Assembly (NCBI RefSeq): GCF_900086585.1
Contig: NZ_FLKM01000004.1
Coordinates: 1-64,000 of the forward strand
DNA length: 64,000 nt
Direction of reading: 5' to 3'
From: Emergencia timonensis
GTDB taxonomy: Bacteria; Bacillota; Clostridia; Peptostreptococcales; Anaerovoracaceae
Under the pieces are notes generated by a model. It saw only the letters and a list, made by a program, of their open reading frames with translations. It searched no databases and was not told the DNA's origin. This document shows, in pieces, positions 49,495 through 58,400 of the stretch (position 1 is its first letter; each line of letters starts with the position of its first letter). A program made the translations under genes and the position numbers.

Positions 49495-49806
49495 TTAATT
49501 AGATATAATATACATCTCCCCAGTCTCCGGATCCTCGTAAACGGTTCCTTTTGACTTATATTGATCTGTCATTGCTTTCTCCTGTACCGATTCCTTTAGA
49601 TTGTCTACCTTCTGTAAATCTTCCTTGTCCACTTGCTGAATATTACTGATATCTACTTTCCAGAATGTAATGATAGCAATCATTAACGCGCAGGCAAATA
49701 CTAGCATCACATCGACCAGATTGGCTACGTTCTCCATCGGATTAATATCCTCTCTGTTGTAGCGGTTTTCTCTCCCGCCGCGCAATCCTTTTCTATTTCC
49801 TAACAT
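49495..49806 (-). CDS. DUF2149 protein (ExbD-like partner)
   Basis: A 103-residue protein: basic N terminus with GLRGGRENRYNREDINPMENVANLVD, one membrane helix (VMLVFACALMIAIITFW) and a soluble tail ending TVYEDPETGEMYII. This is the DUF2149 pattern. The family is found next to MotA/TolQ/ExbB proteins, notably in methanogens near corrinoid genes, and its topology is like ExbD/TolR. The ATG at 49806 is nine bases after AGGAGG; an earlier TTG would touch that site. It overlaps the exbB-like gene by 14 bases. Confidence 0.87.
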   Translation of the reverse strand: MLGNRKGLRGGRENRYNREDINPMENVANLVDVMLVFACALMIAIITFWKVDISNIQQVDKEDLQKVDNLKESVQEKAMTDQYKSKGTVYEDPETGEMYIISN

Positions 49807-50428
49807 CAGGCGCAACCTCCTCTAATATACACTCCATAATGGATTCAAGGCTGACCATATAACCGTTGTACCAACGCTTTCTAATGGAGGAAATAACCAA
49901 AGCGATACTGGCGCCTAACATTCCAGCAATGGTCGTATCAAAGGCAATTCCAATGGAAGAGGCCAAAGTTGCTGTATCACCCTTTCCTAGGGCAACGATT
50001 CCCGGACCTAAAGGAATCAAAGTTCCAAGCAGACCAAACATTGGACCCAATTTTGCTACTAAGTCGGTGATTGAGATTGTTTTTTCATACTTCTCTTGTT
50101 CTGTCGCCAGCAATCGTTCTGCTAATGCCTCAAGAGAGGGTCTCGCCATGTCTTTAGAATCAATTAGCTCAAATAGAGCCTGTTTTTGCCGGTTTAATAA
50201 CATACTGCCTTCTATCGTCTCCCTAATATGTTCTTTGCCGCCATGGTGGATCTTGCGTAAGAGTTTTGGCACATCCTCTTTCATTTTTTTTCGTTCCTTA
50301 AATGTTTCCACCAGAATGTCACCGACCTGCCACAGTGCTACAATAATCAATGCAATCAATACGATAAGACACGGCATTAGAATCGTCTGTCCTATCACAT
50401 GTAACGTTGAACTTAAATATGCTTTCAT
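49793..50428 (-). CDS. MotA/TolQ/ExbB-type proton channel family protein
   Basis: A 211-residue protein with three membrane helices: one near 10-35, and two near 130-185. The family core is KLGPMFGLLGTLIPLGPGI and SIGIAFDTTIAGMLGASIAL. In Gram-negative bacteria such proteins power TonB or Tol; in a monoderm the driven partner is unknown. The neighbour DUF2149 gene overlaps it, so the two probably form the channel complex. The start follows GAGGAGGAAAC. It follows DUF2292 and an internal terminator in the riboswitch 4 operon. Confidence 0.9.
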   Translation of the reverse strand: MKAYLSSTLHVIGQTILMPCLIVLIALIIVALWQVGDILVETFKERKKMKEDVPKLLRKIHHGGKEHIRETIEGSMLLNRQKQALFELIDSKDMARPSLEALAERLLATEQEKYEKTISITDLVAKLGPMFGLLGTLIPLGPGIVALGKGDTATLASSIGIAFDTTIAGMLGASIALVISSIRKRWYNGYMVSLESIMECILEEVAPDVRK

Positions 50429-50453
50429 GTTTCCTCCTCGTCTTTTTCACATC

Positions 50454-50503
50454 AAAAAAGGTTCCTTATTTAAGACCTCGTTAAAAGTTTTAAATAAGGA
50501 ACC
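50454..50503 (-). terminator. Strong intrinsic terminator inside the riboswitch 4 operon
   Basis: On the minus strand GGTTCCTTATTTAA and TTAAATAAGGAACC form a perfect 14-bp stem, followed by TTTTTT. It lies between the DUF2292 gene and the exbB-like gene, so most transcripts may end after DUF2292. Confidence 0.85.
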
Positions 50504-50553
50504 TCCAGTTTTCTGGTCAGTTCCAGCCTGATATGAAATGGTTTAATCGTGAT

Positions 50554-50703
50554 TTATAGTTTTATACTTTTTTTTACCTCTTCTACCCGTATCGGTTTTC
50601 CGTCCGTTATAATCACTCTCACCTCACCGAATTGTAAGTTTCTTACAATCTCGATTAATGCTTTCTCCTGTGAGGAAAGCTTGATTGTCTCCATCTCTGC
50701 CAT
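50554..50703 (-). CDS. DUF2292 (YezD-like) small protein
   Basis: A 49-residue protein, MAEMETIKLSSQEKALIEIV followed by RNLQFGEVRVIITDGKPIRV and EEVKKSIKL, which is the complete DUF2292 pattern. It starts after AAAGGAGGTCAGATTCC. It is the first gene after riboswitch 4, exactly as its frame-broken paralogue is after riboswitch 3. The family is of unknown function; its repeated place just behind B12 riboswitches suggests a role tied to corrinoid supply. Confidence 0.88.
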   Translation of the reverse strand: MAEMETIKLSSQEKALIEIVRNLQFGEVRVIITDGKPIRVEEVKKSIKL

Positions 50704-50747
50704 GGAATCTGACCTCCTTTCAAATAGCTAATCATAAATAAAAACAA

Positions 50748-51002
50748 TAAAAAATCGAACTACAAAAATAGCTCGACCGTATTTAGGCTATATAGTCACT
50801 TCCTCTGATCCTCCGCCAGAACAAGTATATATTTTATGCATGTCTCCTGACTAATGATTCAGCACCTCTATTTTCCTTCCCGATACTTCAGTGGATAGCG
50901 TTTGCTTTAAATAAAGGTTCATCAATTACAGTGGCGGGACCGTGCAGGACTTGCACCTGCTTCCATCTTAGCTCCTTACAAGTAAGAAGAACATAAAATT
51001 CA
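50748..51002 (-). promoter_or_regulatory. Cobalamin riboswitch 4 with intrinsic terminator
   Basis: Minus strand: GGTCCCGCCACTG core, divergent B12 box GTCAGGAGACATGC, closing stem AATTTTATG / CATAAAATA. The terminator TCGAGCTA / TAGTTCGA ends in TTTTTT (50748-50776). It precedes DUF2292 and the exbB operon. Confidence 0.92.
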
Positions 51003-51020
51003 TATAAAATTTACATTTTC

Positions 51021-51049
51021 ATTATATTATCGACAAATAAAAATGTCAA
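51021..51049 (-). promoter_or_regulatory. Promoter of riboswitch 4
   Basis: Minus strand TTGACA (51044-51049) and TATAAT (51021-51026), 17 bases apart. Confidence 0.85.
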
Positions 51050-51067
51050 TACTGAATCAGTAATCAC

Positions 51068-51107
51068 CTTCCGAGTAAAACCTTTTTTCTATGTTTTACC
51101 CGGAAGG
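51068..51107. terminator. Hairpin ending the riboswitch 5 operon
   Basis: CCTTCCGAGTAAAAC pairs with GTTTTACCCGGAAGG (one mismatch). It lies just after the last gene of that operon; no T-run on the minus strand. Confidence 0.6.
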
Positions 51108-51125
51108 GAGTATACTGTTATATCA

Positions 51126-52475
51126 TTATTTCGACAGGCTGTTATCGCCTACGTCTTTGCCCAGATCGCAAGTATAAACCCAGACGATCTTATCTCCGTC
51201 TTTCAGCGTGTATTCAGAACTTCCATAATTAGGGAAACTTCCATTGACCTTGTACATCCAGCCGCTTAACTTGCCGCCGTCAAACTCGTAGAGATAATTG
51301 ATGCCCTCTACGTAATAGGAACCGTAAGTCGGCGTATACGACGACTCTACTTGAATATTTTTATTTCTGCATACCCTATTCAGTACATCATAGACTGTGC
51401 TGTCTTTTTTAACAGTAACCTTCGTGGTTGGCAGAATGGTTCCGTCTGATGGTACGTAAGCCTCCAGCGCCGGGTCCTCTAACTTTGATAAATCGTTGGC
51501 CAACGTGTCACATCTAATTTCTATGGAAACGGAGATTTTTTTCTCTTCCGGAATCGTTGCCGGTGAAGAACCGCCGCCGTTTCCCGTGTTGTTATTCTGA
51601 TCGGAATCTTTTGAAGGGCCTCTTTCTTTCATTTCTTCAACGTCTTTTTCCGCTTTTTTAATATCCACCGTCTTCTTAGCGTCTTTGTGGATTTTTTTCG
51701 TCAGAACGACATAGTCTCCGCCTTCCTCAACAGAAAATGCCGCCTGCTGTGCCTTTAGGTCGATCTTCGCCTTGGATATGAACTCCAATTTGCCCTGCTT
51801 TAAATCGACTTTATATGCCCATCCTGTCGTTTTCTTCTCGCTGTAGATAGGAATAGAAACCTTAAGCGTGCATCCAAAGGAGCCTTGCTGGTAGAAAGAG
51901 AGCATCTGTCCCTGCAATGACAATTTGCGAAGAATATCATTAATCTGCTCGTAATACGGCCCCTTTTCCTTTGCTGTCAAATTAATTGTCACAGGCTTTT
52001 TTACATTTGCACCATCAAGGGTATAGGTCATCTCCTTCTTATCCTTGATCTCAGTCGTATACTCTTTTACTTCTTTTGATGCAGCTAGTTTCTCAACTAC
52101 AGACTGTTCAACGACATCTCCGTTTTCCGCATTTTTAAATTCTTTTGTCTGGTCTTTCAAAGCTTCATAAGCCTCTTTTTTGTCGTTATACTCGCTGTCC
52201 TCAGATTTTGAAATCTGTTCGGCCGACTTAATCTGCTTTTCAAAAGCAAGCAGTGTGTACTGGGCGTACTGGCCTTTTTCATTTCCTGCGTTGTTCCGTT
52301 GAGCAGAGAGCAGTTCCTGAGCTGTTTTGATTTGATCCTGCAAAGAATCCGAGTAATCTGCCTTTTCAACGTTCATATCAAGAATCAGGTACACAGCCAG
52401 TGCGACGACAATCAGAATTACGGCAATGACGCGCAGCCGTTTGCGCTTCACTTTCTTTTCAAAATCCTTATCCAT
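51126..52475 (-). CDS. Membrane-anchored DUF4430 protein
   Basis: A 449-residue protein with a single N-terminal membrane helix (residues 14-34), a long Lys/Glu-rich helical region, a beta-rich middle and a C-terminal DUF4430 domain (about 345-449): STVYDVLNRVCRNKNIQVE, KLSGWMYKVNGSFPNYG, LKDGDKIVWVYTCDLGKDVG. It starts directly after the stop of the toroid gene, so toroid and DUF4430 domain, fused in animal transcobalamin, are adjacent separate proteins here. It probably lies on the outer face of the membrane. Confidence 0.87.
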   Translation of the reverse strand: MDKDFEKKVKRKRLRVIAVILIVVALAVYLILDMNVEKADYSDSLQDQIKTAQELLSAQRNNAGNEKGQYAQYTLLAFEKQIKSAEQISKSEDSEYNDKKEAYEALKDQTKEFKNAENGDVVEQSVVEKLAASKEVKEYTTEIKDKKEMTYTLDGANVKKPVTINLTAKEKGPYYEQINDILRKLSLQGQMLSFYQQGSFGCTLKVSIPIYSEKKTTGWAYKVDLKQGKLEFISKAKIDLKAQQAAFSVEEGGDYVVLTKKIHKDAKKTVDIKKAEKDVEEMKERGPSKDSDQNNNTGNGGGSSPATIPEEKKISVSIEIRCDTLANDLSKLEDPALEAYVPSDGTILPTTKVTVKKDSTVYDVLNRVCRNKNIQVESSYTPTYGSYYVEGINYLYEFDGGKLSGWMYKVNGSFPNYGSSEYTLKDGDKIVWVYTCDLGKDVGDNSLSK

Positions 52476-52477
52476 AC

Positions 52478-53770
52478 TTATTTCACTTTAACCCTTTGCA
52501 CCGTGCTGTAGCTACCATAAATTTTGTTGCCCTTGACATCTGTTTTGTAAGCTCTTACTTTTACGTAATATGTTTTACCTTTTTTCAAAGATTTTATCGT
52601 TTTTACCGTCGACGACTTGGAGGCAGCTATAGTCTTACTGCCGGTGAACTTGCTATTGGCCGCATATCTGATTTGGTACCCCTTTGCCCCGCTAATCTTT
52701 TTCCATTTAACCGTTACGGTCTTTGTTTTCGTCGATTTCAGCGAGATAATGACTGCTTTCTTTGGTTTAGAGATGGTCTTTCCGTCCGTCATGTCATATA
52801 ACGAACGCTTTCCGTCGAGCAATCTGTCATAGGCCACTAACGTGTAATAGCCCTGTTCCGTAGCCATGGAATTGACCTCTGGCTTATATCCTGCTGTACT
52901 AGTATTTACATGGCGAAATCCGCCGCTGTTTTCATCGTAATAAGTCAGCAAAGCGTCGAGCACTGATTTTCCATTCCTAATAAAGCGATTGTCTTTGGTT
53001 GGATCAATCCCCAGAGCTGTCAGCCCTACGATCACCTGACAATTACTTTCTGCATTTTTCGTTCCCCATGAATCAAAACCGCCGTCAGCTTTCTGCATAT
53101 CAGAGAGTACGGTCAGCGCTCTGCCTACGGCAGTTTTTACATCGCTTCGGTTCATATAGCCCGCTAAAGCCTGGATGGCCATACCGGTTATATCGCTGTC
53201 AGGCTTTTTTCCATCGAGAGAAAATCCGCCGCCTTCAATTTCCTGATCCAAAATTTCTTTGATCAGTAAATCTCTTGTCGTCTGTACTTCCACACTTTTT
53301 ACGGTTGGAATTTCATACATATCACTGTCTAGCGCAATCAAAGCCCAGATCGGTCCGTTGATACCCTGCCATTTTACATTCTCAAAGTCTGCCAGTTTTT
53401 TCAGCAGATTGTAGCCGCCCACATTTCTTGGGTCTTTACCAATCGCGGTTACGGCTAAACACACTCTGGAATACTCTGTATATTTTCTCTTGTCCAGTAT
53501 GCCCTTACACTTTTTTACTTCTTTGACTAAATTATTGTAATAAGTTTCATATGTAGAATCTTTAACGGCAGCGCCGCCTCTGGCCAGTCCGATGATATAC
53601 CATTCATCACCATATCCAGGCTGTGACAGCTTTTTTATCATATAGTTCTCCGTTTTACGCATAGCTGTCTTATAAGACGTTCCTGTGCCGCCTGCGCCCC
53701 ATGAAAAGCATGTCATAGACGACATGACCAAACAGAGGACAACGAGAAGCGATAAAATTTTTCTCTTCAT
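52478..53770 (-). CDS. Secreted alpha/alpha-toroid (intrinsic factor/transcobalamin-like) protein with FN3 tail
   Basis: A 430-residue protein with a signal peptide (1-26). Residues 30-340 form a prenyltransferase-type toroid with repeats KADGGFDSWGTKNAESNCQV, GGGFSLDGKKPDSDITGMA, LTYYDENSGGF and MATEQGYYTLVAYDR. The aspartate-containing DSDITGMAIQALA motif resembles that of vertebrate cobalamin-binding proteins. The C-terminal FN3 domain (about 345-430) ends in a basic VQRVKVK tail. It is a paralogue of the lipoprotein at 35863-36882. Second gene of the riboswitch 5 operon. Confidence 0.85.
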   Translation of the reverse strand: MKRKILSLLVVLCLVMSSMTCFSWGAGGTGTSYKTAMRKTENYMIKKLSQPGYGDEWYIIGLARGGAAVKDSTYETYYNNLVKEVKKCKGILDKRKYTEYSRVCLAVTAIGKDPRNVGGYNLLKKLADFENVKWQGINGPIWALIALDSDMYEIPTVKSVEVQTTRDLLIKEILDQEIEGGGFSLDGKKPDSDITGMAIQALAGYMNRSDVKTAVGRALTVLSDMQKADGGFDSWGTKNAESNCQVIVGLTALGIDPTKDNRFIRNGKSVLDALLTYYDENSGGFRHVNTSTAGYKPEVNSMATEQGYYTLVAYDRLLDGKRSLYDMTDGKTISKPKKAVIISLKSTKTKTVTVKWKKISGAKGYQIRYAANSKFTGSKTIAASKSSTVKTIKSLKKGKTYYVKVRAYKTDVKGNKIYGSYSTVQRVKVK

Positions 53771-53789
53771 TCTTTCCTACCTCATCTTT

Positions 53790-54896
53790 CTATTTTGCTT
53801 TCGCACTAACGATTTGAGACCATTTCGTATAAACAATTTTCTTGTCCATCATTCTATAGCCTCTCACTTTGTAGTAGTAACGGGTTCCCTTTTTTAAGCT
53901 GCTACTGTTCGTATATTTTTTAGCAGTGGTTTTACCAATGCTTCTATATACGCCGTCTTTTTTGACAGATCTATAAATCTGATATCCATCTGCCTTGTAA
54001 CCTTTTGTCTTCTTCCAGGTCAGCGTTACCTTTCCTTTAGATGCCTTTGACTTTAAATGGGTTATCCTTGTTGCTTTCACACCGGCAGCCACCATGCTGT
54101 CCACAGTTATTTTGCAAATGGGCGCAATCAGCGGGGCATCCACATTGACGGCGGGGTTGCCTGCTGTATTCCAATCCGTTGCAGTTGTCGGTACGGTTCC
54201 TCTTGCAGAAAGATAATACGTTTTTCCTGCCTGAAAGGTATCTTTATCTAGTTGGATAATCACTTTACCGTCTTGGTCCGTTACTATGCCGTCCAATTTC
54301 TGAAATCCGTCTTCTGACACAATTCCCAGTTCTGCATTCGGAATGACCTGGGGATCTGCGTTTTGTGTCATCCCCATAAACCCTTGTAAGCACAGTGTAA
54401 CAAAGCCTCCTGTGATCCCCGTAATTGCTGTCTTGCCAAAATAGGAAAAGTAGTCGGAGTAATATTTGTCATCTGCATTGACCGAGGCAATGATTCTGTC
54501 GCCGTTCTTCACAGGTTCAGATTTCACACCGCTTGTGATGGATAGGTTGTTGATAAAAAACAAAGTGTTGCTGGTTTCGATTCCCCATAGTTTGGAAACA
54601 AACTGGTCGCAGAGATATCCGTCCGGTTTATACTCCTCATGAAAAGCTTCCATGACAGCATCGATGGTCGTCATTCCATCAGCTGTCTTTACCTTCACTG
54701 GGACCTCAGCCATGACCTTACCGTCAGCCACTGCAATGTCTCCTTTTACGCTCATGGTAACGTAAATCGTTGCCGTTTTTTCGGCAGCCCCGTACGAGTC
54801 CTCTCTATTGAGGCCTACAAGGCTCATACAAGTAAACAGCATAAAGCCGATTAATACTACTGATGTAATGTGTTTGATCAGTTGGTTTGTTTTCAT
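53790..54896 (-). CDS. Secreted DUF4430 protein with FN3 tail
   Basis: A 368-residue protein with a signal or anchor helix (residues 8-30). A DUF4430-like domain near 60-150 has TTIDAVMEAFHEEYKPDGY, TLFFINNLSITSGV and VKNGDRIIASVN. A carboxypeptidase-regulatory-like beta region and a C-terminal FN3 domain (about 275-368, ending YTKWSQIVSAKAK) follow. The start at 54896 follows AAGGAGGAAGAGA; an upstream extension would enter the riboswitch terminator. First gene of the riboswitch 5 operon. Confidence 0.83.
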   Translation of the reverse strand: MKTNQLIKHITSVVLIGFMLFTCMSLVGLNREDSYGAAEKTATIYVTMSVKGDIAVADGKVMAEVPVKVKTADGMTTIDAVMEAFHEEYKPDGYLCDQFVSKLWGIETSNTLFFINNLSITSGVKSEPVKNGDRIIASVNADDKYYSDYFSYFGKTAITGITGGFVTLCLQGFMGMTQNADPQVIPNAELGIVSEDGFQKLDGIVTDQDGKVIIQLDKDTFQAGKTYYLSARGTVPTTATDWNTAGNPAVNVDAPLIAPICKITVDSMVAAGVKATRITHLKSKASKGKVTLTWKKTKGYKADGYQIYRSVKKDGVYRSIGKTTAKKYTNSSSLKKGTRYYYKVRGYRMMDKKIVYTKWSQIVSAKAK

Positions 54897-54927
54897 TCTC
54901 TTCCTCCTTAAGCAGCTCAAAAATAAT

Positions 54928-55185
54928 AAAAAGAGCTGTGGTATTCCACAGCCCGTATTTACTGACATTAAAAAAGCTCCCACCGGTTTCCGCGCCGATA
55001 GAAGTTCTGTTCTATGCAGGTCTCCTGGCTTACGGGTCAGCGTTCGTTGTTATCCTTCCCGATATGATATCAGTGGATGGCACAGCCTTAACAAGAACTC
55101 TCCGTTTACAGTGGCGGGACCGCGCAGGACTTAAACCTGCTTCCCTCTTAGCTTCCCTCTTTGCGGGAAGAACATAGAACACGAA
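54928..55185 (-). promoter_or_regulatory. Cobalamin riboswitch 5 with intrinsic terminator
   Basis: Minus strand: GGTCCCGCCACTG core, B12 box AGCCAGGAGACCTGC, closing stem GTTCTATG / CATAGAAC. The terminator GCTGTGGAATACCACAGC ends in TCTTTTTATT. It directly precedes the DUF4430/toroid/DUF4430 operon. Confidence 0.94.
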
Positions 55186-55201
55186 GTATTCAATTTATTC
55201 T

Positions 55202-55230
55202 ATTATATTTCAAAAAATACCGCCTGTCAA
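55202..55230 (-). promoter_or_regulatory. Promoter of riboswitch 5
   Basis: Minus strand TTGACA (55225-55230) and TATAAT (55202-55207), 17 bases apart. Confidence 0.85.
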
Positions 55231-55391
55231 TCTAACGATATTTAGATTTTCTAGTACTCTTTACAAATCTCCGCTCATCTTTCTTTGACTATAAAAACTT
55301 AGGTCAAATAGAGAAAAGCTCCTTTGATAACACAAACCTATTGCAGAAGTTCTTTTACTGCTGTTATGCCTCCCGATTAACCAAAATACAA

Positions 55392-55414
55392 GAACCCGGG
55401 ACTTGCCCGGGTTC
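55392..55414 (-). terminator. Intrinsic terminator of the 2837-residue surface protein gene
   Basis: GAACCCGGG and CCCGGGTTC form a perfect stem around a 5-base loop, followed by TTGTATTTT on the minus strand. Confidence 0.85.
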
Positions 55415-55428
55415 CATATTCTTATCTG

Positions 55429-58400
55429 CTATTTTGCTGTTCTGATTGCTTTACTTGACCATTTGGTGTAGACTTTATCTCCTGCAATGGTCCTGTAGCC
55501 CCTCACCTTATAGTAATATCTGATTCCTTTTTTCAGGCCTTTGGTATTCTTGTAAGCAGTTTTCTTGGTCTTGAAGAAAGCCTTGGTGCCGTATCCGCTG
55601 TTTTTCTTAGTGGACCTGAACACTTCGTAGCCGTCCACCTTATACCCCTTAGACTTGGTCCAGGTCACGGTGATGTAGCCCCTGCCTGCCTTTGACTTCG
55701 CCTTCAGGGTGGTCTTCTTCACCCCTGCCTTTAGTCTGGCCTTCTTCTCTGCATCGGTCTCCTCGCTTCCCTGTGCCTTGATAGCTGCATCAATCTTGGA
55801 TTCCTCTGCGATGACGAACTGGGACAGGTGTACTGTCTCGAACTGGTAATATGGCTTGCCATCGATGGTCACGACCTTACCACTCACCTTCTCCAGTTTA
55901 TCATCATCAATGACAGCTGACGCCACATTCCTGTCTTTCAGCTGAGTCGGTACTGGCAGAAGCAGCTTCAGCTTATTTCCGCCAAAGCTTCTGATTTCTT
56001 TGCCGTTCGAAAGAAGGGTTACTTCTGTGACGGCTGTCGACTCGCCTAGAAGGACTTTTTGTTCATCCGTTGTCATCATCTTTTCAAAGACGATGACAAC
56101 AGTCAATCCAGTTGCTGCCTTTGCAATCTCCGCCATAGTCTTTCTGTCCAGGGTCATCTCTCCTGCCGGTGTGATAATATTTAAAGATGCGTCTGTCTTT
56201 TCTGCGATCTCTGAAAGAGATGCTTTCGGCAGTTCCAGAGAAATCTTATCTGCTTTGTCTGCTCCAGTCACGCTTAGTTTTATGGCATCCGCTTCGTTCT
56301 TCACTGCTTCTTCAATCAGCTTGTTCATCTCCGTGCTATTGACAGCAGCAGAAGCTTCACCGTCTTTCACGATTGGTATCACATCCTGTGCGATTTCCGT
56401 CTCTTTGTCGCCCCAATTTCCGGCATCTGGATCCTGGGTATAGTCTCCCGTATAATACAGCTCAATTTTATCGCCGTCCTTCAGGTAACAGCTTCCCATA
56501 TAAACATCAGGCAATTTGCCGTTGACCTTATAAAGCCAGCCGCTGTTAACAGAATCCGTATCGGAGAGTGTTGCTCCGGAAGGATCCGTAATAGAAGCCA
56601 CATAGCTGCCTACTCCAGTATAGGTATAATGATTCTCAGACATAGCAGTCTTTACTACATCCCAGACGGTCGTCGTATCAGCATCAAGACCACCTACGGT
56701 ATAGGACGGCATATTTTTAAAGCCCTTTACGCCTTTACCATCTATGGAGACGGAGGCTTTAATCTCTGACGGTGGGTTTGGATTGTCTGTTCCTGTGCTG
56801 CCTTTAACAGAAACCGTTGTAGAAACCGGCTGTTTGTAGAATTGCTGGAACTGCTGGTACTGAGAAGCTTTTGGAGTATCTTTATACTTTTCCCAATACT
56901 TTCCGAATTCACTGTGTGTCAGCACGCTGTCAATCTTCACCTGCGTGTTGTATTCCGGCTGTGATACTTCTAAGGTTTCATATTCAATTACCTTTGGCTT
57001 GCTAGTGCGGAATTCTCTCCATGTCTCGTTGAGGAACGGATCGTATCCCGGCAGATCATCTACTTCGATGCCGCCAAAAGTCAGGTTGATCACTCCTCTG
57101 ACAAAATTCAGGGTACCGTCTTCCTTTTGGAGAATCTCTACAAACGGGTTCAAGTTTTCCGTTATCTCGTCCTTTGCAGTATTCTCGCCTTTGATGCCTT
57201 CCCAATAAGCACTTTCTTCCAACGCTGCCTTCATGAACGTTGCCCCGTCTTCTAATTCCTTTTCTGTCAAAGGTTTTACGGTCAGATAAAATGTTTTCTT
57301 TGCATATACGTCTTTATCATTTTTATATTTATGTATTGTAATCGTATATGCGACTTTCACTTCTTTCTGACCTGGCAGCGGACGATAGATCTCAGCGTGA
57401 TAGCCGTTAAACTCCAGCACGTCTGTGTTTCCACTCTCCATCTTGACCTGGTAGTCCCAGCGATCCATAACGCCTTCATCCGTCAAAGTCTGTGGTGTCG
57501 GCATCTGAACGTCGCTAGTGACTGCATTGGTATCAATTGGCGCTTTCTTATCGACAAAGTCGCGCAGCAAGCCTTCGTATTTTTCCTCTAAGGTCTTCTG
57601 CATTTGTTCACTTGGATCTTCTGTCAGTGGTGCGATGTTAATTACGAAGTTTCTCGTCCCTGTCATCCACAAGGTATCTTCGCCTTTGTTCTTAAATTCA
57701 TCCTCCGTATATTCGTCAAAGAGGTTGAAGGTGGTCAACGCAGTTAGCCTAAAGGTCACTGGTTCGCTTCCCTTTCTCGGTCTGTTCAATTTTGCTGAGT
57801 AGCTTCCGTCCGCATTCTCTGACACCAAAATTGCATCGGTATCAGGGGAAGACCATTTTACACTTACCGGCTGTCCCGCAACGCTAGTCGGCAGGATTAA
57901 GTCTTCCGAAACTTCTCCGTCTACGGTTACTGTATCCCACCAATCGGCTGGATTTTCTTTGTCAGTCGTTGCCGTATTTTCGTTGACACCTTTAATGGTA
58001 TCCCAGGTTATCGTATTTACAGCATCGTCCAGTTTCTGCTCGACAACCTTTTCGTCCCAGCCGATATGTACGCTGACCTTAACGTCCACAGACTGGGTTC
58101 CCAGCTTCAGTTTAAAAGTAACGTCGTTGTACTGCGCATACTTCCAGGAGTTGGAACTTTCTACCCCAGTGAAATATTTGATTGTTCCGTCATCGTTGAG
58201 ATTTACTTCATCGTTATTTGGCAGAGATTTGGTCCCTGCACCGACAAACTCTACGCTGATTTTTCCTTCGCCGTCATCATAATCATAGTCTTCCGTGTCC
58301 ACCTCATAGCCGGCGCGAGACAGGTACTGCTCCATCGCCTGGCGAATATTTGTATGATTGTACGCCTGTAATGGCTGAATGAAAGTGCTTGACTGTTCCA

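Noticed and set aside
26750..55190. CRISPR array or dispersed tRNA-like elements, because GCAGGTCTCCTGG and CAGTGGCGGGACCG recur
   Set aside because: The repeats are the conserved cores of five cobalamin riboswitches, kilobases apart, not an array.
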